NCBI GenBank assembly: GCA_030654075.1
Contig: JAURYB010000098.1
Span: forward strand, 1 to 45,225
DNA length: 45,225 nucleotides
Source of the DNA: Bacteroidales bacterium
GTDB taxonomy: Bacteria; Bacteroidota; Bacteroidia; Bacteroidales; UBA4417
Direction: 5' to 3'
Shown here piece by piece: positions 19,230-27,598 of the stretch. The translations under genes were made by a program, and so were the position numbers. The notes under the pieces are model-generated. The model had not been told where the DNA came from, made no database searches, and worked only from the letters and a program-made list of their open reading frames with translations. Position 1 is the stretch's first letter. The number at the start of each line of letters is the position of its first letter.

Positions 19230-20549
19230 TTAAAGGATTTCTCCATTTTTCACCAGATATTCTGCTTCTCCATTTATGGTTAGTCCTTCATAGATATTTG
19301 AATCACACTTTTGTAGCTGGCTTTTAACAGAAATTGCAGATTTCGATTCAGGATTCCAAATTACCAGGTCAGCATCTGAACCAACCTGGATAGAACCTTT
19401 TTGCGGATAAAGATCGAAAATCCGGGCTGCGTTTGTTGAGGTTAATCCTACAAATCGCTGCAAACTTATTTTTTTAGTTAAAACACCATAGGTATAAAGC
19501 AGCGCCAGCCTGTTTTCGATACCGCCGGCACCATTTGGGATTTTTGTAAAATCGCTTATTCCCATATCCTTTTGTCCTTTTGTATTAAAAGGGCAATGAT
19601 CGGTGGAAATTACATCCACCGTTCCATCAGCCACTGCCAGCCAAAGCGCTTCCTGGTCTTGCTTTGATCGGATGGGTGGACTGATCACATATTTCAACGA
19701 CTCTGGTAAAGGTTTTGAATACACGCTTTCGTCGAACAATAAATACTGGGGACAGGTCTCGCAAAACAATGGAAGACCTTCTCTTTTTGCTGCCCTGATG
19801 TATTCAATAGACTTTGCAGTTGAAGTATGAACGATATATGTTTTGCAGTTGGTTTTCCTGCAAAGGTCAATTACTTTCCAGACGGATTCGGATTCAACTT
19901 CAGCAGGCCGTGAAAGGGCGTGATACAAAGGTTCTGTTTTCCCTTCGCTGAGAAATTTCTTTTGATTTTCGATTATCGCATCTCCTTCTTCACAATGAAC
20001 AAGCACAATTGCATTCAGAGAAGCAGCCTTAATCATTACCTGTTCGAGCTCCCGGTATTCAATTCCTATACTGCCTTTGTAAGCCAGGTAAGCCTTGAAG
20101 GATTTAATACCAACTTCATTCACACACCATTCCATTTGCTCCGGAATGGTTTCATCGTACCATGTGATTCCCATATGCAAGGTGTAGTCCACCAGGCATT
20201 TATTAGATTCCTTCAGGCGAAATGCCAGAGCTTTCATCAAAGATTGTCCGTGCGAAGGAGTAACGAAATCAACCAGGAAAGTGGTGCCACCGGCAATGGC
20301 GGCTTTGCTTCCACTCTGGAAATCATCACAGGAAGGACCGGCAGGAGTGGGTAATTCCAGATGCACATGAGGATCGATTCCTCCGGGGAAAATGTATTTT
20401 CCTTTGACATCAATGATTTTGTAATCGGAGAAATCTTTAGGGTTTAGATGACCAATTTCTTTAAACAGACCTTCACTAACAGCAATATCAGATTTGATGG
20501 TTGAATCGGAGTTGATAATGGTTGCGTTGATGATGAGAAGTTGGTTCAT
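19230..20549 (-). CDS. hydA: Dihydropyrimidinase/hydantoinase
   Basis: A 439-residue cyclic amidohydrolase opening dihydropyrimidine or hydantoin-like rings. Metal ligands of the binuclear centre are visible: H61 and H63 (DPHVHLE), the carboxylated lysine K158 (AYLAYKG), H185 (VLVHCEEGD), H241 (HTSTA) and D317 (ISTDHCPF). It is the last gene of the leftward purine cluster. E. coli and uric-acid-degrading gut anaerobes carry the same family (hyuA/ygeZ) beside ygfK, ssnA and xdh, where it is thought to open a purine breakdown intermediate. The true substrate cannot be read from sequence. A repeat element lies directly upstream, between it and the YgjV-like gene. Confidence 0.9.
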   Translation of the reverse strand: MNQLLIINATIINSDSTIKSDIAVSEGLFKEIGHLNPKDFSDYKIIDVKGKYIFPGGIDPHVHLELPTPAGPSCDDFQSGSKAAIAGGTTFLVDFVTPSHGQSLMKALAFRLKESNKCLVDYTLHMGITWYDETIPEQMEWCVNEVGIKSFKAYLAYKGSIGIEYRELEQVMIKAASLNAIVLVHCEEGDAIIENQKKFLSEGKTEPLYHALSRPAEVESESVWKVIDLCRKTNCKTYIVHTSTAKSIEYIRAAKREGLPLFCETCPQYLLFDESVYSKPLPESLKYVISPPIRSKQDQEALWLAVADGTVDVISTDHCPFNTKGQKDMGISDFTKIPNGAGGIENRLALLYTYGVLTKKISLQRFVGLTSTNAARIFDLYPQKGSIQVGSDADLVIWNPESKSAISVKSQLQKCDSNIYEGLTINGEAEYLVKNGEIL

Positions 20550-20563
20550 ACTGAAATTTGTTT

Positions 20564-20738
20564 AAGTGTCTGCACATCCGGAGGCTTTAGTGTCTGCACA
20601 CCCGGAGGGTACTTTTATGATACCCGAAGGGTGTAAATACTTGTGACCGAAGGGTGTCTGACACTACTTGGTTTACCCTTATCGAAGTAGCATTGCAATT
20701 TTTCCAGTGTCAGACACCCTGCGGGTGTGCAGACACTA
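20564..20738. repeat. Inverted short-repeat element (GTGTCTGCACACC type)
   Basis: The left part (20564-20610) holds two copies of AGTGTCTGCACA(C/T)CCGGAGG. The right end (about 20705-20738) reads AGTGTCAGACACC...GGTGTGCAGACACT, the inverse. Between them are CCGAAGGGTGT repeats. The same GTGTCAGACACC / GGTGTGCAGACACT words occur at 27511-27598 in the same cluster. The right arm overlaps the last codons of the YgjV-like gene. Confidence 0.75.
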
Positions 20739-21354
20739 GTTCTTTTTCATACATTCCTTCCGGATTCTTCTCGAAACCTAATTTTGAAAGGTATTGTGAA
20801 TACTTTTCGCTTTTACCTTCGGTGACAACCTTGGTAAAACCTTCATTGATAAAGCGATCTCTGAGCCGGAGGTAAATAAATTTGCCGTTTTTAAAATCTC
20901 GGTATTCGGGTAATACAAAGTCGAGCCCGACAGAAAGACAATGGTTTTGATCGCGGTGTGCCAGGAAAACCCCGGCCACAGCCATATTTCGTAAAACAAA
21001 AAAACTGACAGTATTCATTTCAGGACGGTAGGCAAACCCGGGAAAGAATTTTTCGATATCATCTTCATGAAATTGGAGGAATCTGATCAGGTACCTGTTA
21101 TCAGCCCTAACTTCCAGTATTTCAAAAACTTCTTTTTTAGAGTAGATTGAATTCAGATAATAAATATCGACCAAAGCTATAAAAGCATTAAGAAATCCTA
21201 CAGGCCAGGCTCCTATCAGGAATCCGTAAGCTGAAAAGGATAATGCGCCAACAAGGTTTATCCACCTGAATTTGAGGATGGAACTCATGGTCATTGAGAG
21301 TGCGATGGCAATAGAAGCCAGATAGCCAATCCATTGTAAAAGAGATATTTCCAT
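20710..21354 (-). CDS. YgjV-like membrane protein with C-terminal acetyltransferase-like domain
   Basis: A 214-residue protein. The first about 75 residues form three hydrophobic segments and resemble the YgjV family of inner-membrane proteins (IGYLASIAIALSMTMSSI...RWINLVGALSFSAYGFLIG). Residues about 85-205 look like a GNAT acyltransferase-type domain ending in KYSQYLSKLGFEKNPEGMYEKEL. The final seven or so residues (SAHPQGV) are encoded inside the intergenic repeat, so the original stop seems to have been lost to repeat insertion. It lies inside the purine cluster between ssnA and hydA; a role in that pathway is unproven. Domain calls are by pattern only. Confidence 0.65.
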   Translation of the reverse strand: MEISLLQWIGYLASIAIALSMTMSSILKFRWINLVGALSFSAYGFLIGAWPVGFLNAFIALVDIYYLNSIYSKKEVFEILEVRADNRYLIRFLQFHEDDIEKFFPGFAYRPEMNTVSFFVLRNMAVAGVFLAHRDQNHCLSVGLDFVLPEYRDFKNGKFIYLRLRDRFINEGFTKVVTEGKSEKYSQYLSKLGFEKNPEGMYEKELVSAHPQGV

Positions 21355-21365
21355 AAAAAAGTTTT

Positions 21366-21440
21366 GAGTGCCTAAAGTACTTAGAGTGCCTAAAGTGTTA
21401 TATGCTAACAGCCTTAACCCCTATAACCTAACAGCCTATA
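21366..21440. repeat. Short-repeat element (AGTGCCTAAAGTACTTAG type)
   Basis: GAGTGCCTAAAGTACTTAG and a partial second copy occupy 21366-21397. A different set of repeats (CCTTAACCCCTATAACCTAACAGCC) follows at 21411-21435. The 9-bp AGTGCCTAA / AGTACTTAG unit is the same one seen at 32526-32683 and 33105-33288. It lies between ssnA and the YgjV-like gene. Confidence 0.65.
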
Positions 21441-21465
21441 AGTGGCAAAATTAATCTAAAAAACG

Positions 21466-22734
21466 CTATTTTTTCATTTCCGACCAAAGTCTCTCCGCCT
21501 GGATGCGTGCATTGGCTAAAATTTTATCTTCGTCAACAGTGAGTATTTTCCTGTTTTCAACTATCAGCCTGCCATTTGAAATCACGTGTTGTACATGCTG
21601 CGATTCGATTCCGAATACAAAATGGCCATAGAAATTGCCGGTGTTGAAAGGTGTTGGCGTGTCATAATCAAGCACAACCAGGTTGTTAGGGCCATGTCCT
21701 TTAAGACTGTTGCTTTGCAGGTATTTGTCTGCATTGCGAAATCGCTGGTAAACACTGTCGTAACCAATAGTATCGAAATTCTGGCCAACGAAAAATGCTG
21801 CCTTGGCGCTTCGCAGCATATCGCTGTGCATGCCATCGGTTCCCATCATAATATTTTCACCAAGTCCTTTGGCATTAAAATATCCTACTTTGTTATTCAG
21901 GTTGCTTTCGGTATTCTGAACCACCCAGACAGGACTGTTATTTATGATATTCTTTTCATTTTCGCTCAGATGCAGGCAATGACCAAGAATGGTTTTACCC
22001 GATTCGAGAGCGCCAAATTTCTGCAGACGTTCGATAACGCGCATGCCATAGGCTGATTCACAATGATCCTGGTCGCTTTCAGCTTCTGCAACATGGATAT
22101 GGATTCCACTATCGGATTGTTTTGCGAGTTCAACGGCTTTTTTTAAGGTGTCATCCGAAACTGTAAAAGAGGCATGCAAACCAACTAAACCCTGATGGTT
22201 TTTGAGGTGCTCAGCAGTCTCGTTCAGCCCTTCCTCAGCTTTATCCAATCCATCGCGATCCGAAATTTCATAACATAATAAATGTGAAGCGCCCACTTTT
22301 TCGAAGGCGTTGGCGATAATTTCCAGCGAACCTTTAATGGCATTTGGCGAAGCATGGTGATCAATCACGAAAGTTACTCCATTTTTAATACAAGCCATAG
22401 CCGTATATAGCGCGCTGGCTTCAATCATTTCGGCATCGAGGCATTTGTCGAGTGTCCACCAGACATATTCCAGGATTTCATTGAAATTTTCCGGATTCTT
22501 TTTCGGAGCGCCCATTCCGCGGGATAATGCAGAATACACGTGGTGGTGTCCGCAGACAAAGGATTGGGTAATGTATTTCCCGGTACAATCTATTACCGGA
22601 GAATTATTATCGTGAGGGATATCTTTGATGAAACTAATTTTCCCGTTTACTCCTTCTTCCACTAAAATGTGAGAGGTTGTAAATTCAAGCGTTTCAGGAT
22701 GAATATAGGTTCCGTTTTTAAGTAGTAATGACAT
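21466..22734 (-). CDS. ssnA: SsnA-type amidohydrolase
   Basis: A 422-residue metal-dependent hydrolase of the cytosine/guanine deaminase-like superfamily. Ligands visible are H63 and H65 (CGHHHVYSA), a histidine in HIHVAEAESD, one in ILGHCLHL and the aspartate in MGTDGMHSD. SsnA is a marker of selenium-dependent molybdenum hydroxylase clusters and is found next to ygfK and xdh in E. coli and clostridia. It probably deaminates or hydrolyses a purine-derived intermediate, but its substrate was not known to me. It is 61 bp downstream of the BRO-like gene and follows xdh in the same direction. Confidence 0.9.
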   Translation of the reverse strand: MSLLLKNGTYIHPETLEFTTSHILVEEGVNGKISFIKDIPHDNNSPVIDCTGKYITQSFVCGHHHVYSALSRGMGAPKKNPENFNEILEYVWWTLDKCLDAEMIEASALYTAMACIKNGVTFVIDHHASPNAIKGSLEIIANAFEKVGASHLLCYEISDRDGLDKAEEGLNETAEHLKNHQGLVGLHASFTVSDDTLKKAVELAKQSDSGIHIHVAEAESDQDHCESAYGMRVIERLQKFGALESGKTILGHCLHLSENEKNIINNSPVWVVQNTESNLNNKVGYFNAKGLGENIMMGTDGMHSDMLRSAKAAFFVGQNFDTIGYDSVYQRFRNADKYLQSNSLKGHGPNNLVVLDYDTPTPFNTGNFYGHFVFGIESQHVQHVISNGRLIVENRKILTVDEDKILANARIQAERLWSEMKK

Positions 22735-22795
22735 TGAATAATTGAAATTTAATGAGTATTATTTTGAAGTATGTCTTTGGGAATGATACTATTTT

Positions 22796-23623
22796 CTATT
22801 CTTCCAGTTTTCTATTTTCTTTTTTCGGGGGTAAAAAATTCTCCCCTGTTATAACACTTTTACCCGTTTTGGATTCTAATTCTTTCCTGGCATTTTTTGC
22901 TACAGCTCCACCTTTTTTACCTGCTTTGGCATTTTCGTTTAATCCTTGAGCTTGATCTGATTCTGCAATTTGTCGGGTTGATAATTCAGCCAAAGCGGTA
23001 AAAATCAATTCAGCTTCGCTCATATGGTCGCGAAGGTTTTGTGATTTCAATCCTTTAAGGTCCTTGTGCTTTTTAACGGTGAGCCCGGTCCATTCCTGAT
23101 GAATAATATTGGTAAGAAAAGCGAATTCATCAGATTTTTCTATTCCGCTGTCTTTCCAGTAATCAGTGAGTTTGTTCCGGGTTTCCTGTCCGGTCATACG
23201 TTGCTGGATCCACTTTTTGCTGCGACCGAGTTTTTGCCAGTTTTCTCTAGCTCGGTCAATGCTTTGCGAAGGATCAGAAATTTCCTGCATACGTTCGTAG
23301 CCGGTTTTGGCTAACCACTGCTTGAAGGGTTCGGCTTTGGGTGAAGGAATTGATTGGATCAGCCTTAATAAAGTTTCAGTATCTGCAACATCTGTTTCTC
23401 TGCTTTTTCCATCTTCAGCTTTCATTTTCAAACGTACGATTTTTTCGTACACTTCACTTCCCTCTTTTGCTAGCTTCTTTTTCAGGTCACTCCAATATCG
23501 TTTAGGAATACTGCTATCAGTTAAAATTTCTATCACATCAATAACGGAAAAATACCAGATTTCCTTTTCGTTGTCGAAATGAGTACGTACTTTTTTCTGT
23601 TCAAATAACTTTATCGGTACCAT
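22796..23623 (-). CDS. BRO-N domain phage antirepressor-like protein
   Basis: A 275-residue protein. The N-terminal BRO domain starts LFEQKKVRTHFDNEKEIWYFSVIDVI. The motif DTETLLRLIQSIPSPKAEPFKQWLA at about 82-106 is typical of prophage antirepressors. The C-terminal half is charged and ends in a lysine-rich tail (KAGKKGGAVAKNARKELE). This family is known from phages and as isolated chromosomal genes. Here it sits between xdh and ssnA on the same strand, with gaps of 45 and 61 bp, and no other phage gene is near. It looks like a cargo gene that landed inside the metabolic cluster, or a regulator recruited to it. Confidence 0.85.
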   Translation of the reverse strand: MVPIKLFEQKKVRTHFDNEKEIWYFSVIDVIEILTDSSIPKRYWSDLKKKLAKEGSEVYEKIVRLKMKAEDGKSRETDVADTETLLRLIQSIPSPKAEPFKQWLAKTGYERMQEISDPSQSIDRARENWQKLGRSKKWIQQRMTGQETRNKLTDYWKDSGIEKSDEFAFLTNIIHQEWTGLTVKKHKDLKGLKSQNLRDHMSEAELIFTALAELSTRQIAESDQAQGLNENAKAGKKGGAVAKNARKELESKTGKSVITGENFLPPKKENRKLEE

Positions 23624-23668
23624 ATTAAAATTATTTAAAATGAATAGTTTTAGATAATTTAAATCACA

Positions 23669-26230
23669 TTAAATCAATTTCTTCATTGGTAAGGAATACC
23701 TTCTCACACCATCAAAATCGCACAACGCATTGGCAACTGCAGCAGCCGTTGGCACCAGTCCGATCTCGCCCAGACCTTTTGCACCATAGGGTCCGACCGG
23801 ATCTTTTACTTCAACACCTAATACAACTACTTCCGGCATATCTTTGGCCCGCAAGATTTTTAAGTCACGCATTTTTGTGGAAACCAGTTGTCCGTCAATC
23901 ATTGGTAAATCTTCCGTTAACGCATAGCCCAATCCCATATGCACAGCGCCTTCAATCTGGCCTTCGAACATAACAGGATTCATGATTTTACCGGCATCGT
24001 GGGCAGCGTAAACAGTTTTTATTTTCCCGATTTCATCTAGAACAACTAATTGCGTAGCGTAACCATAGGCAAAATGGGTAATGATTTCCTTTACATCAGC
24101 ACCGGGTTTGGTAGTCCAGTCGCAGGTGTAATTGCCTTTATAGATTTTCCCTGAAAGTTCCTGTAACCTTTTATGCTTAAGATCTTCACGGATTTGTATT
24201 GAGGCATCCAAGATTGCATTTCCAAGTAATGCAGTTGCACGAGATGAGGTTGTCATTCCTGTTGGAATTGCGGCAATGGAATCAACGATTACTTCAACAA
24301 TTGCCGGGGAAATTCCGGTTTCTTCGCACAAAACCTGAGTGGCAACGGTATGCACGCCCTGGCCCATTTCGGTCCATCCATGATGCAGAATAACCTGCTT
24401 TTCTGATTTTATTTCGATGATTACGTCGCTGAAATCAGCCATACCATTTCCAACTCCGCTGTTTTTTATTCCACATGCCAGACCTTTGAAACGGGCTTTG
24501 TCGTAAAATGGTTTTACTGCAAGCAGTGTTTCCTGAACACCAACCCCTTTATGAAGAACCTGACCGGTGGCAGTCATTTTGCCTTCGCAAAGCGCATTGT
24601 CATAACGAAACTGCCAGCGATCGAAACCGCCTCGTTTGCAAAGTTCATCGATGCAGCCTTCAAGGGCAAAAGCTACCTGGTTGGCACCAAAACCACGCAT
24701 AGCGCCGCTCGGAATATTGTTGGTATAAACAGTGAGTGCTTCAAGATTTACACAAGGAAAGTGATAAGCACCGCTTGCATGTCCGGCTACACGTTCCATT
24801 ACTTTGGTTCCGACTGAAGCGTAAGCACCGCTATCGCCAACGGCATAAAGTTTAAGCCCGGTGAGCTTTCCATCCTTATCGCAACCCACTTCCATATCCA
24901 TATAAACAGGGTGACGTTTTGGATGCATTCGTATAGATTCATCGCGTGAAAGCACCAATTTTACAGGCTTTTTGAGAAGCCAGGCAAACAAGGAGGTATG
25001 TCCCTGGACGGTCATATCTTCTTTTCCACCAAAACCACCACCGGTAGAAACGAGCGTTACCCGTACTTTTTCGACTGGTAAATTTAATATGGCGGCAACC
25101 TGTTTCCTGTCTTCATAAATCCCTTGTCCGTTTGAATACAAGTGAACTCCATCTTCAAAAGGCATAGCCACGGCACCTTCTGTTTCGAGGAAAGCGTGTT
25201 CAATACGCTGGGTCTGGTAAATGCCTTTGGCAACAAAATCGGAACCAGCCAGTATTTCATCCGCGATTCCGCCACGGTAAACCCGGCAGGTTTCCAAAAG
25301 ATTATCCCTGTCAGGATGGACCTTCAACGCTCTCGGTTTTATGGCTTCGTGCGGATCGGTAACCGGTTTGAGAACCTCATACTTTACCTTTATCAATTTA
25401 ACAGCTTCACGCGCAATATCTTCGGTTACGGCGACTACACCGGCCAGTACATCACCAATGTAGCGGGTTGTTTCGCCGGGTTTGATCATTAAAGGCCAGT
25501 CCTTAAAAATCAGTCCGACAAACCGGTTGCCGGGAATATCATCAGCAGTTATTATTCTGACAACACCTTTTAATTTCAATGCTTCAGAAATATCAATTTC
25601 CAAAACCATTGCTTTAGCATGATCCGAAAAATATAAAGCTCCGTAAAGCATTCCTTCAAACTTCAGATCATTCACGAACAAACGTTTCCCGACAGCCATT
25701 TCATACGCTTCGTATTTTGGATACGAAGTGCCGACATGACCTGAAAGTGTTGTGCTTGCTGAAGGTTGGTACTGTTGAATCCGTTGAGCTGCTTCATGAA
25801 TGGCATCTATAATTTTCACATAACCTGTGCAGCGGCAAAGGTTCAGCGTAAGGGCTTGTTTTATTTCGTCCCGGTTTGGTGTTGGATTTTTCTTAAGAAG
25901 AATGTTCGTTCGCATCAGGAAACCGGGAGTGCAAAAACCACACTGAACGGCGCCTTTCTCAACAAATGCTTTAGCCAGAATATCCCTTACATCTTCAGGC
26001 AATCCCTCCAGTGTATTAACTTTTGCGTTTTCAAGTTTTTTTAGCGGTGTGAGGCACGAAAGCTTTGCTTCGCCGTTAATCTCAACCATACATGCGCCAC
26101 AGGCACCCTGGCAGGAACAGCCGTCTTTTATTGAAGTGATGTTTTTTTCAAGGCGCAAATACTTAAGCAGGGTAGTGTCGGGATTGCCGCCGAACATTTC
26201 GGTCTTGCCATTTAATTCAAATTGTATCAT
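23669..26230 (-). CDS. xdh: Selenium-dependent-type xanthine dehydrogenase, fused FeS and Mo subunits
   Basis: An 853-residue molybdenum hydroxylase, probably oxidising purines such as xanthine or hypoxanthine, or working in reverse on urate. Residues 1-155 carry two [2Fe-2S] sites: first set C38/C40, C44, C47, C59; second set C97, C100, C132, C134. A short linker leads to the a/b hammerhead (about 175-285) and the molybdopterin domains. These show GGFGGKED, GAMRGFGANQ, SSRATAL and a C-terminal GAKGLGEIG bearing the likely catalytic glutamate. No FAD domain or FAD subunit gene is present. This single-chain FeS-Mo layout is that of the family found with ssnA and ygfK. The labile selenium of such enzymes is not encoded, so selenium dependence is inferred from family. 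The start is 7 bp after the stop of the preceding PLP gene. Confidence 0.9.
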   Translation of the reverse strand: MIQFELNGKTEMFGGNPDTTLLKYLRLEKNITSIKDGCSCQGACGACMVEINGEAKLSCLTPLKKLENAKVNTLEGLPEDVRDILAKAFVEKGAVQCGFCTPGFLMRTNILLKKNPTPNRDEIKQALTLNLCRCTGYVKIIDAIHEAAQRIQQYQPSASTTLSGHVGTSYPKYEAYEMAVGKRLFVNDLKFEGMLYGALYFSDHAKAMVLEIDISEALKLKGVVRIITADDIPGNRFVGLIFKDWPLMIKPGETTRYIGDVLAGVVAVTEDIAREAVKLIKVKYEVLKPVTDPHEAIKPRALKVHPDRDNLLETCRVYRGGIADEILAGSDFVAKGIYQTQRIEHAFLETEGAVAMPFEDGVHLYSNGQGIYEDRKQVAAILNLPVEKVRVTLVSTGGGFGGKEDMTVQGHTSLFAWLLKKPVKLVLSRDESIRMHPKRHPVYMDMEVGCDKDGKLTGLKLYAVGDSGAYASVGTKVMERVAGHASGAYHFPCVNLEALTVYTNNIPSGAMRGFGANQVAFALEGCIDELCKRGGFDRWQFRYDNALCEGKMTATGQVLHKGVGVQETLLAVKPFYDKARFKGLACGIKNSGVGNGMADFSDVIIEIKSEKQVILHHGWTEMGQGVHTVATQVLCEETGISPAIVEVIVDSIAAIPTGMTTSSRATALLGNAILDASIQIREDLKHKRLQELSGKIYKGNYTCDWTTKPGADVKEIITHFAYGYATQLVVLDEIGKIKTVYAAHDAGKIMNPVMFEGQIEGAVHMGLGYALTEDLPMIDGQLVSTKMRDLKILRAKDMPEVVVLGVEVKDPVGPYGAKGLGEIGLVPTAAAVANALCDFDGVRRYSLPMKKLI

Positions 26231-26237
26231 AAAATAC

Positions 26238-27476
26238 TCAGATTTTACCGTTTAAGAATTGTTCAACGGAATGCATATCCGGCGAAACCGGCATAGGAAT
26301 TTCAAAAAGAGATTGAACCGCATTCAGGTCTTTCAAGCCGCAACCTGTAAGAAGAACCACGTTGGTTGAAGATTTCGGAATCAGATACCTGTTTTTATAA
26401 TCAAGGAAACCAGCAAAAGCAGCAGCAGCAGCCGGTTCAGTGAAAATACCGGTGTTTTTTGACAGGATGGATGAGGCTCTCAGAATATCATCGTCAGATA
26501 CTGTGATGGTTTGTCCGTGATATTTTGTGATGTAACCAGCTGCCATATGGAAGTTCCTGGGAATATCAACGGAAATGCTGTCGGCTATGGTTTCCGATGG
26601 TGTAGATACAAATTCCTCTTTGCCGATATTGTCAACCAGGTTGGAACTCCGCGCGGCCTGAACGGCAATAATGACGGGCATTTTTTCGATTATACCCATT
26701 TCAAGCAAATCTTCAAATCCTTTAAAAACCCCGGAAATAATTACACCGTCGCCAACAGGCACAAAAACATAATCAGGAATTTGCTCATGCAGTTGGCTGT
26801 ATAACTCGAACGAAACCGTTTTTTTCCCTTCAATCGTAAACGGATTAAAGGCTGTATTCCGGTTGTACCAGCCGAAGCGTTTGGTAGCTTCAATGCTCAG
26901 GTCGAAAGCTTTATCGTAATTTCCGGCAACCGGAACAAGCGTGGCTCCATACATCACGATCTGCGTAAGCTTGGCTTTTGGAGCCGTTGAAGGAACGAAA
27001 ATCACTGCTTTCTGGCCTTGTGCCGCGCACATTCCAGCTAAAGATGAACCAGCATTTCCAGTCGAAGCAGCCACAATGGTATCAATACCATTTTCTTTCG
27101 CGAAAGCTGAAACCACGGCGGAAGCTCTGTCTTTAAAAGAAAAACTGGGATTCTGGGAATCGTCTTTCAGATAAAGTTCAAAATCAAGGGTCTGGCCGTT
27201 TAGTGAATGGATTTCATACAGCGGAGTTTTGCCAACACGCAGATTGGGGAAATTCTTCTTATCGTTGACAGGCAATAATTGAATGAAATCGTTTTCCTCC
27301 AGTTCCCGGAATGATAATTTGCTCAATGTTTTGTAATCATAAATTACTTTCAATACACCAAGCGGAGGTTGGTCCGACAGTTGTTTAGTACTGCAGTCGG
27401 GGCATAGATAAATAATTTCGCCTGCGGGAATGTGTTTACCGCAATCGGAACATTGGTATATGAATTTGGAAGTCAT
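26238..27476 (-). CDS. Threonine-synthase-like PLP enzyme (fold type II)
   Basis: A 412-residue protein with an N-terminal zinc-ribbon (C9, C12, C25, C28). A fold type II PLP domain follows: the PLP lysine is K115 in SFSFKDRAS, and the phosphate loop is STGNAGSS (134-141). Sequence style is that of threonine synthase and its relatives. Position is 7 bp upstream of xdh inside the purine cluster, and no homoserine pathway gene is near. I therefore think the substrate is a purine breakdown product such as diaminopropionate- or serine-like carbon, as E. coli places the PLP lyase ygeX in its related cluster. That assignment is inference. A housekeeping ThrC cannot be excluded. Confidence 0.75.
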   Translation of the reverse strand: MTSKFIYQCSDCGKHIPAGEIIYLCPDCSTKQLSDQPPLGVLKVIYDYKTLSKLSFRELEENDFIQLLPVNDKKNFPNLRVGKTPLYEIHSLNGQTLDFELYLKDDSQNPSFSFKDRASAVVSAFAKENGIDTIVAASTGNAGSSLAGMCAAQGQKAVIFVPSTAPKAKLTQIVMYGATLVPVAGNYDKAFDLSIEATKRFGWYNRNTAFNPFTIEGKKTVSFELYSQLHEQIPDYVFVPVGDGVIISGVFKGFEDLLEMGIIEKMPVIIAVQAARSSNLVDNIGKEEFVSTPSETIADSISVDIPRNFHMAAGYITKYHGQTITVSDDDILRASSILSKNTGIFTEPAAAAAFAGFLDYKNRYLIPKSSTNVVLLTGCGLKDLNAVQSLFEIPMPVSPDMHSVEQFLNGKI

Positions 27477-27510
27477 TTGTTTGAAAATTATAAGTAGATG
27501 AGACTGAGTA

Positions 27511-27598
27511 AAGTGTCAGTCGCGTATGGTTGTTAAGTGTCAGACACCTGAAAAAGGTGTGCAGACACTTAACTCGTTTTTGGTTGTGCAGACACTGA
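27511..27598. repeat. Inverted short-repeat element (GTGTCAGACACC type)
   Basis: The core AAGTGTCAGACACCT ... AGGTGTGCAGACACTT at 27535-27570 is a near-perfect hairpin. It is flanked by further copies of AAGTGTCAGT (27511) and TTGTGCAGACACTGA (27584-27598). It is the same family as at 20564-20738 and ends right at the stop codon of the TrpB-like gene. It separates the two PLP genes. Confidence 0.75.

Noticed and set aside
23669..26230. Selenocysteine in the xanthine dehydrogenase
   Set aside because: No in-frame TGA is read through, and the gene is complete without one; the selenium of this family is a labile ligand, not selenocysteine.
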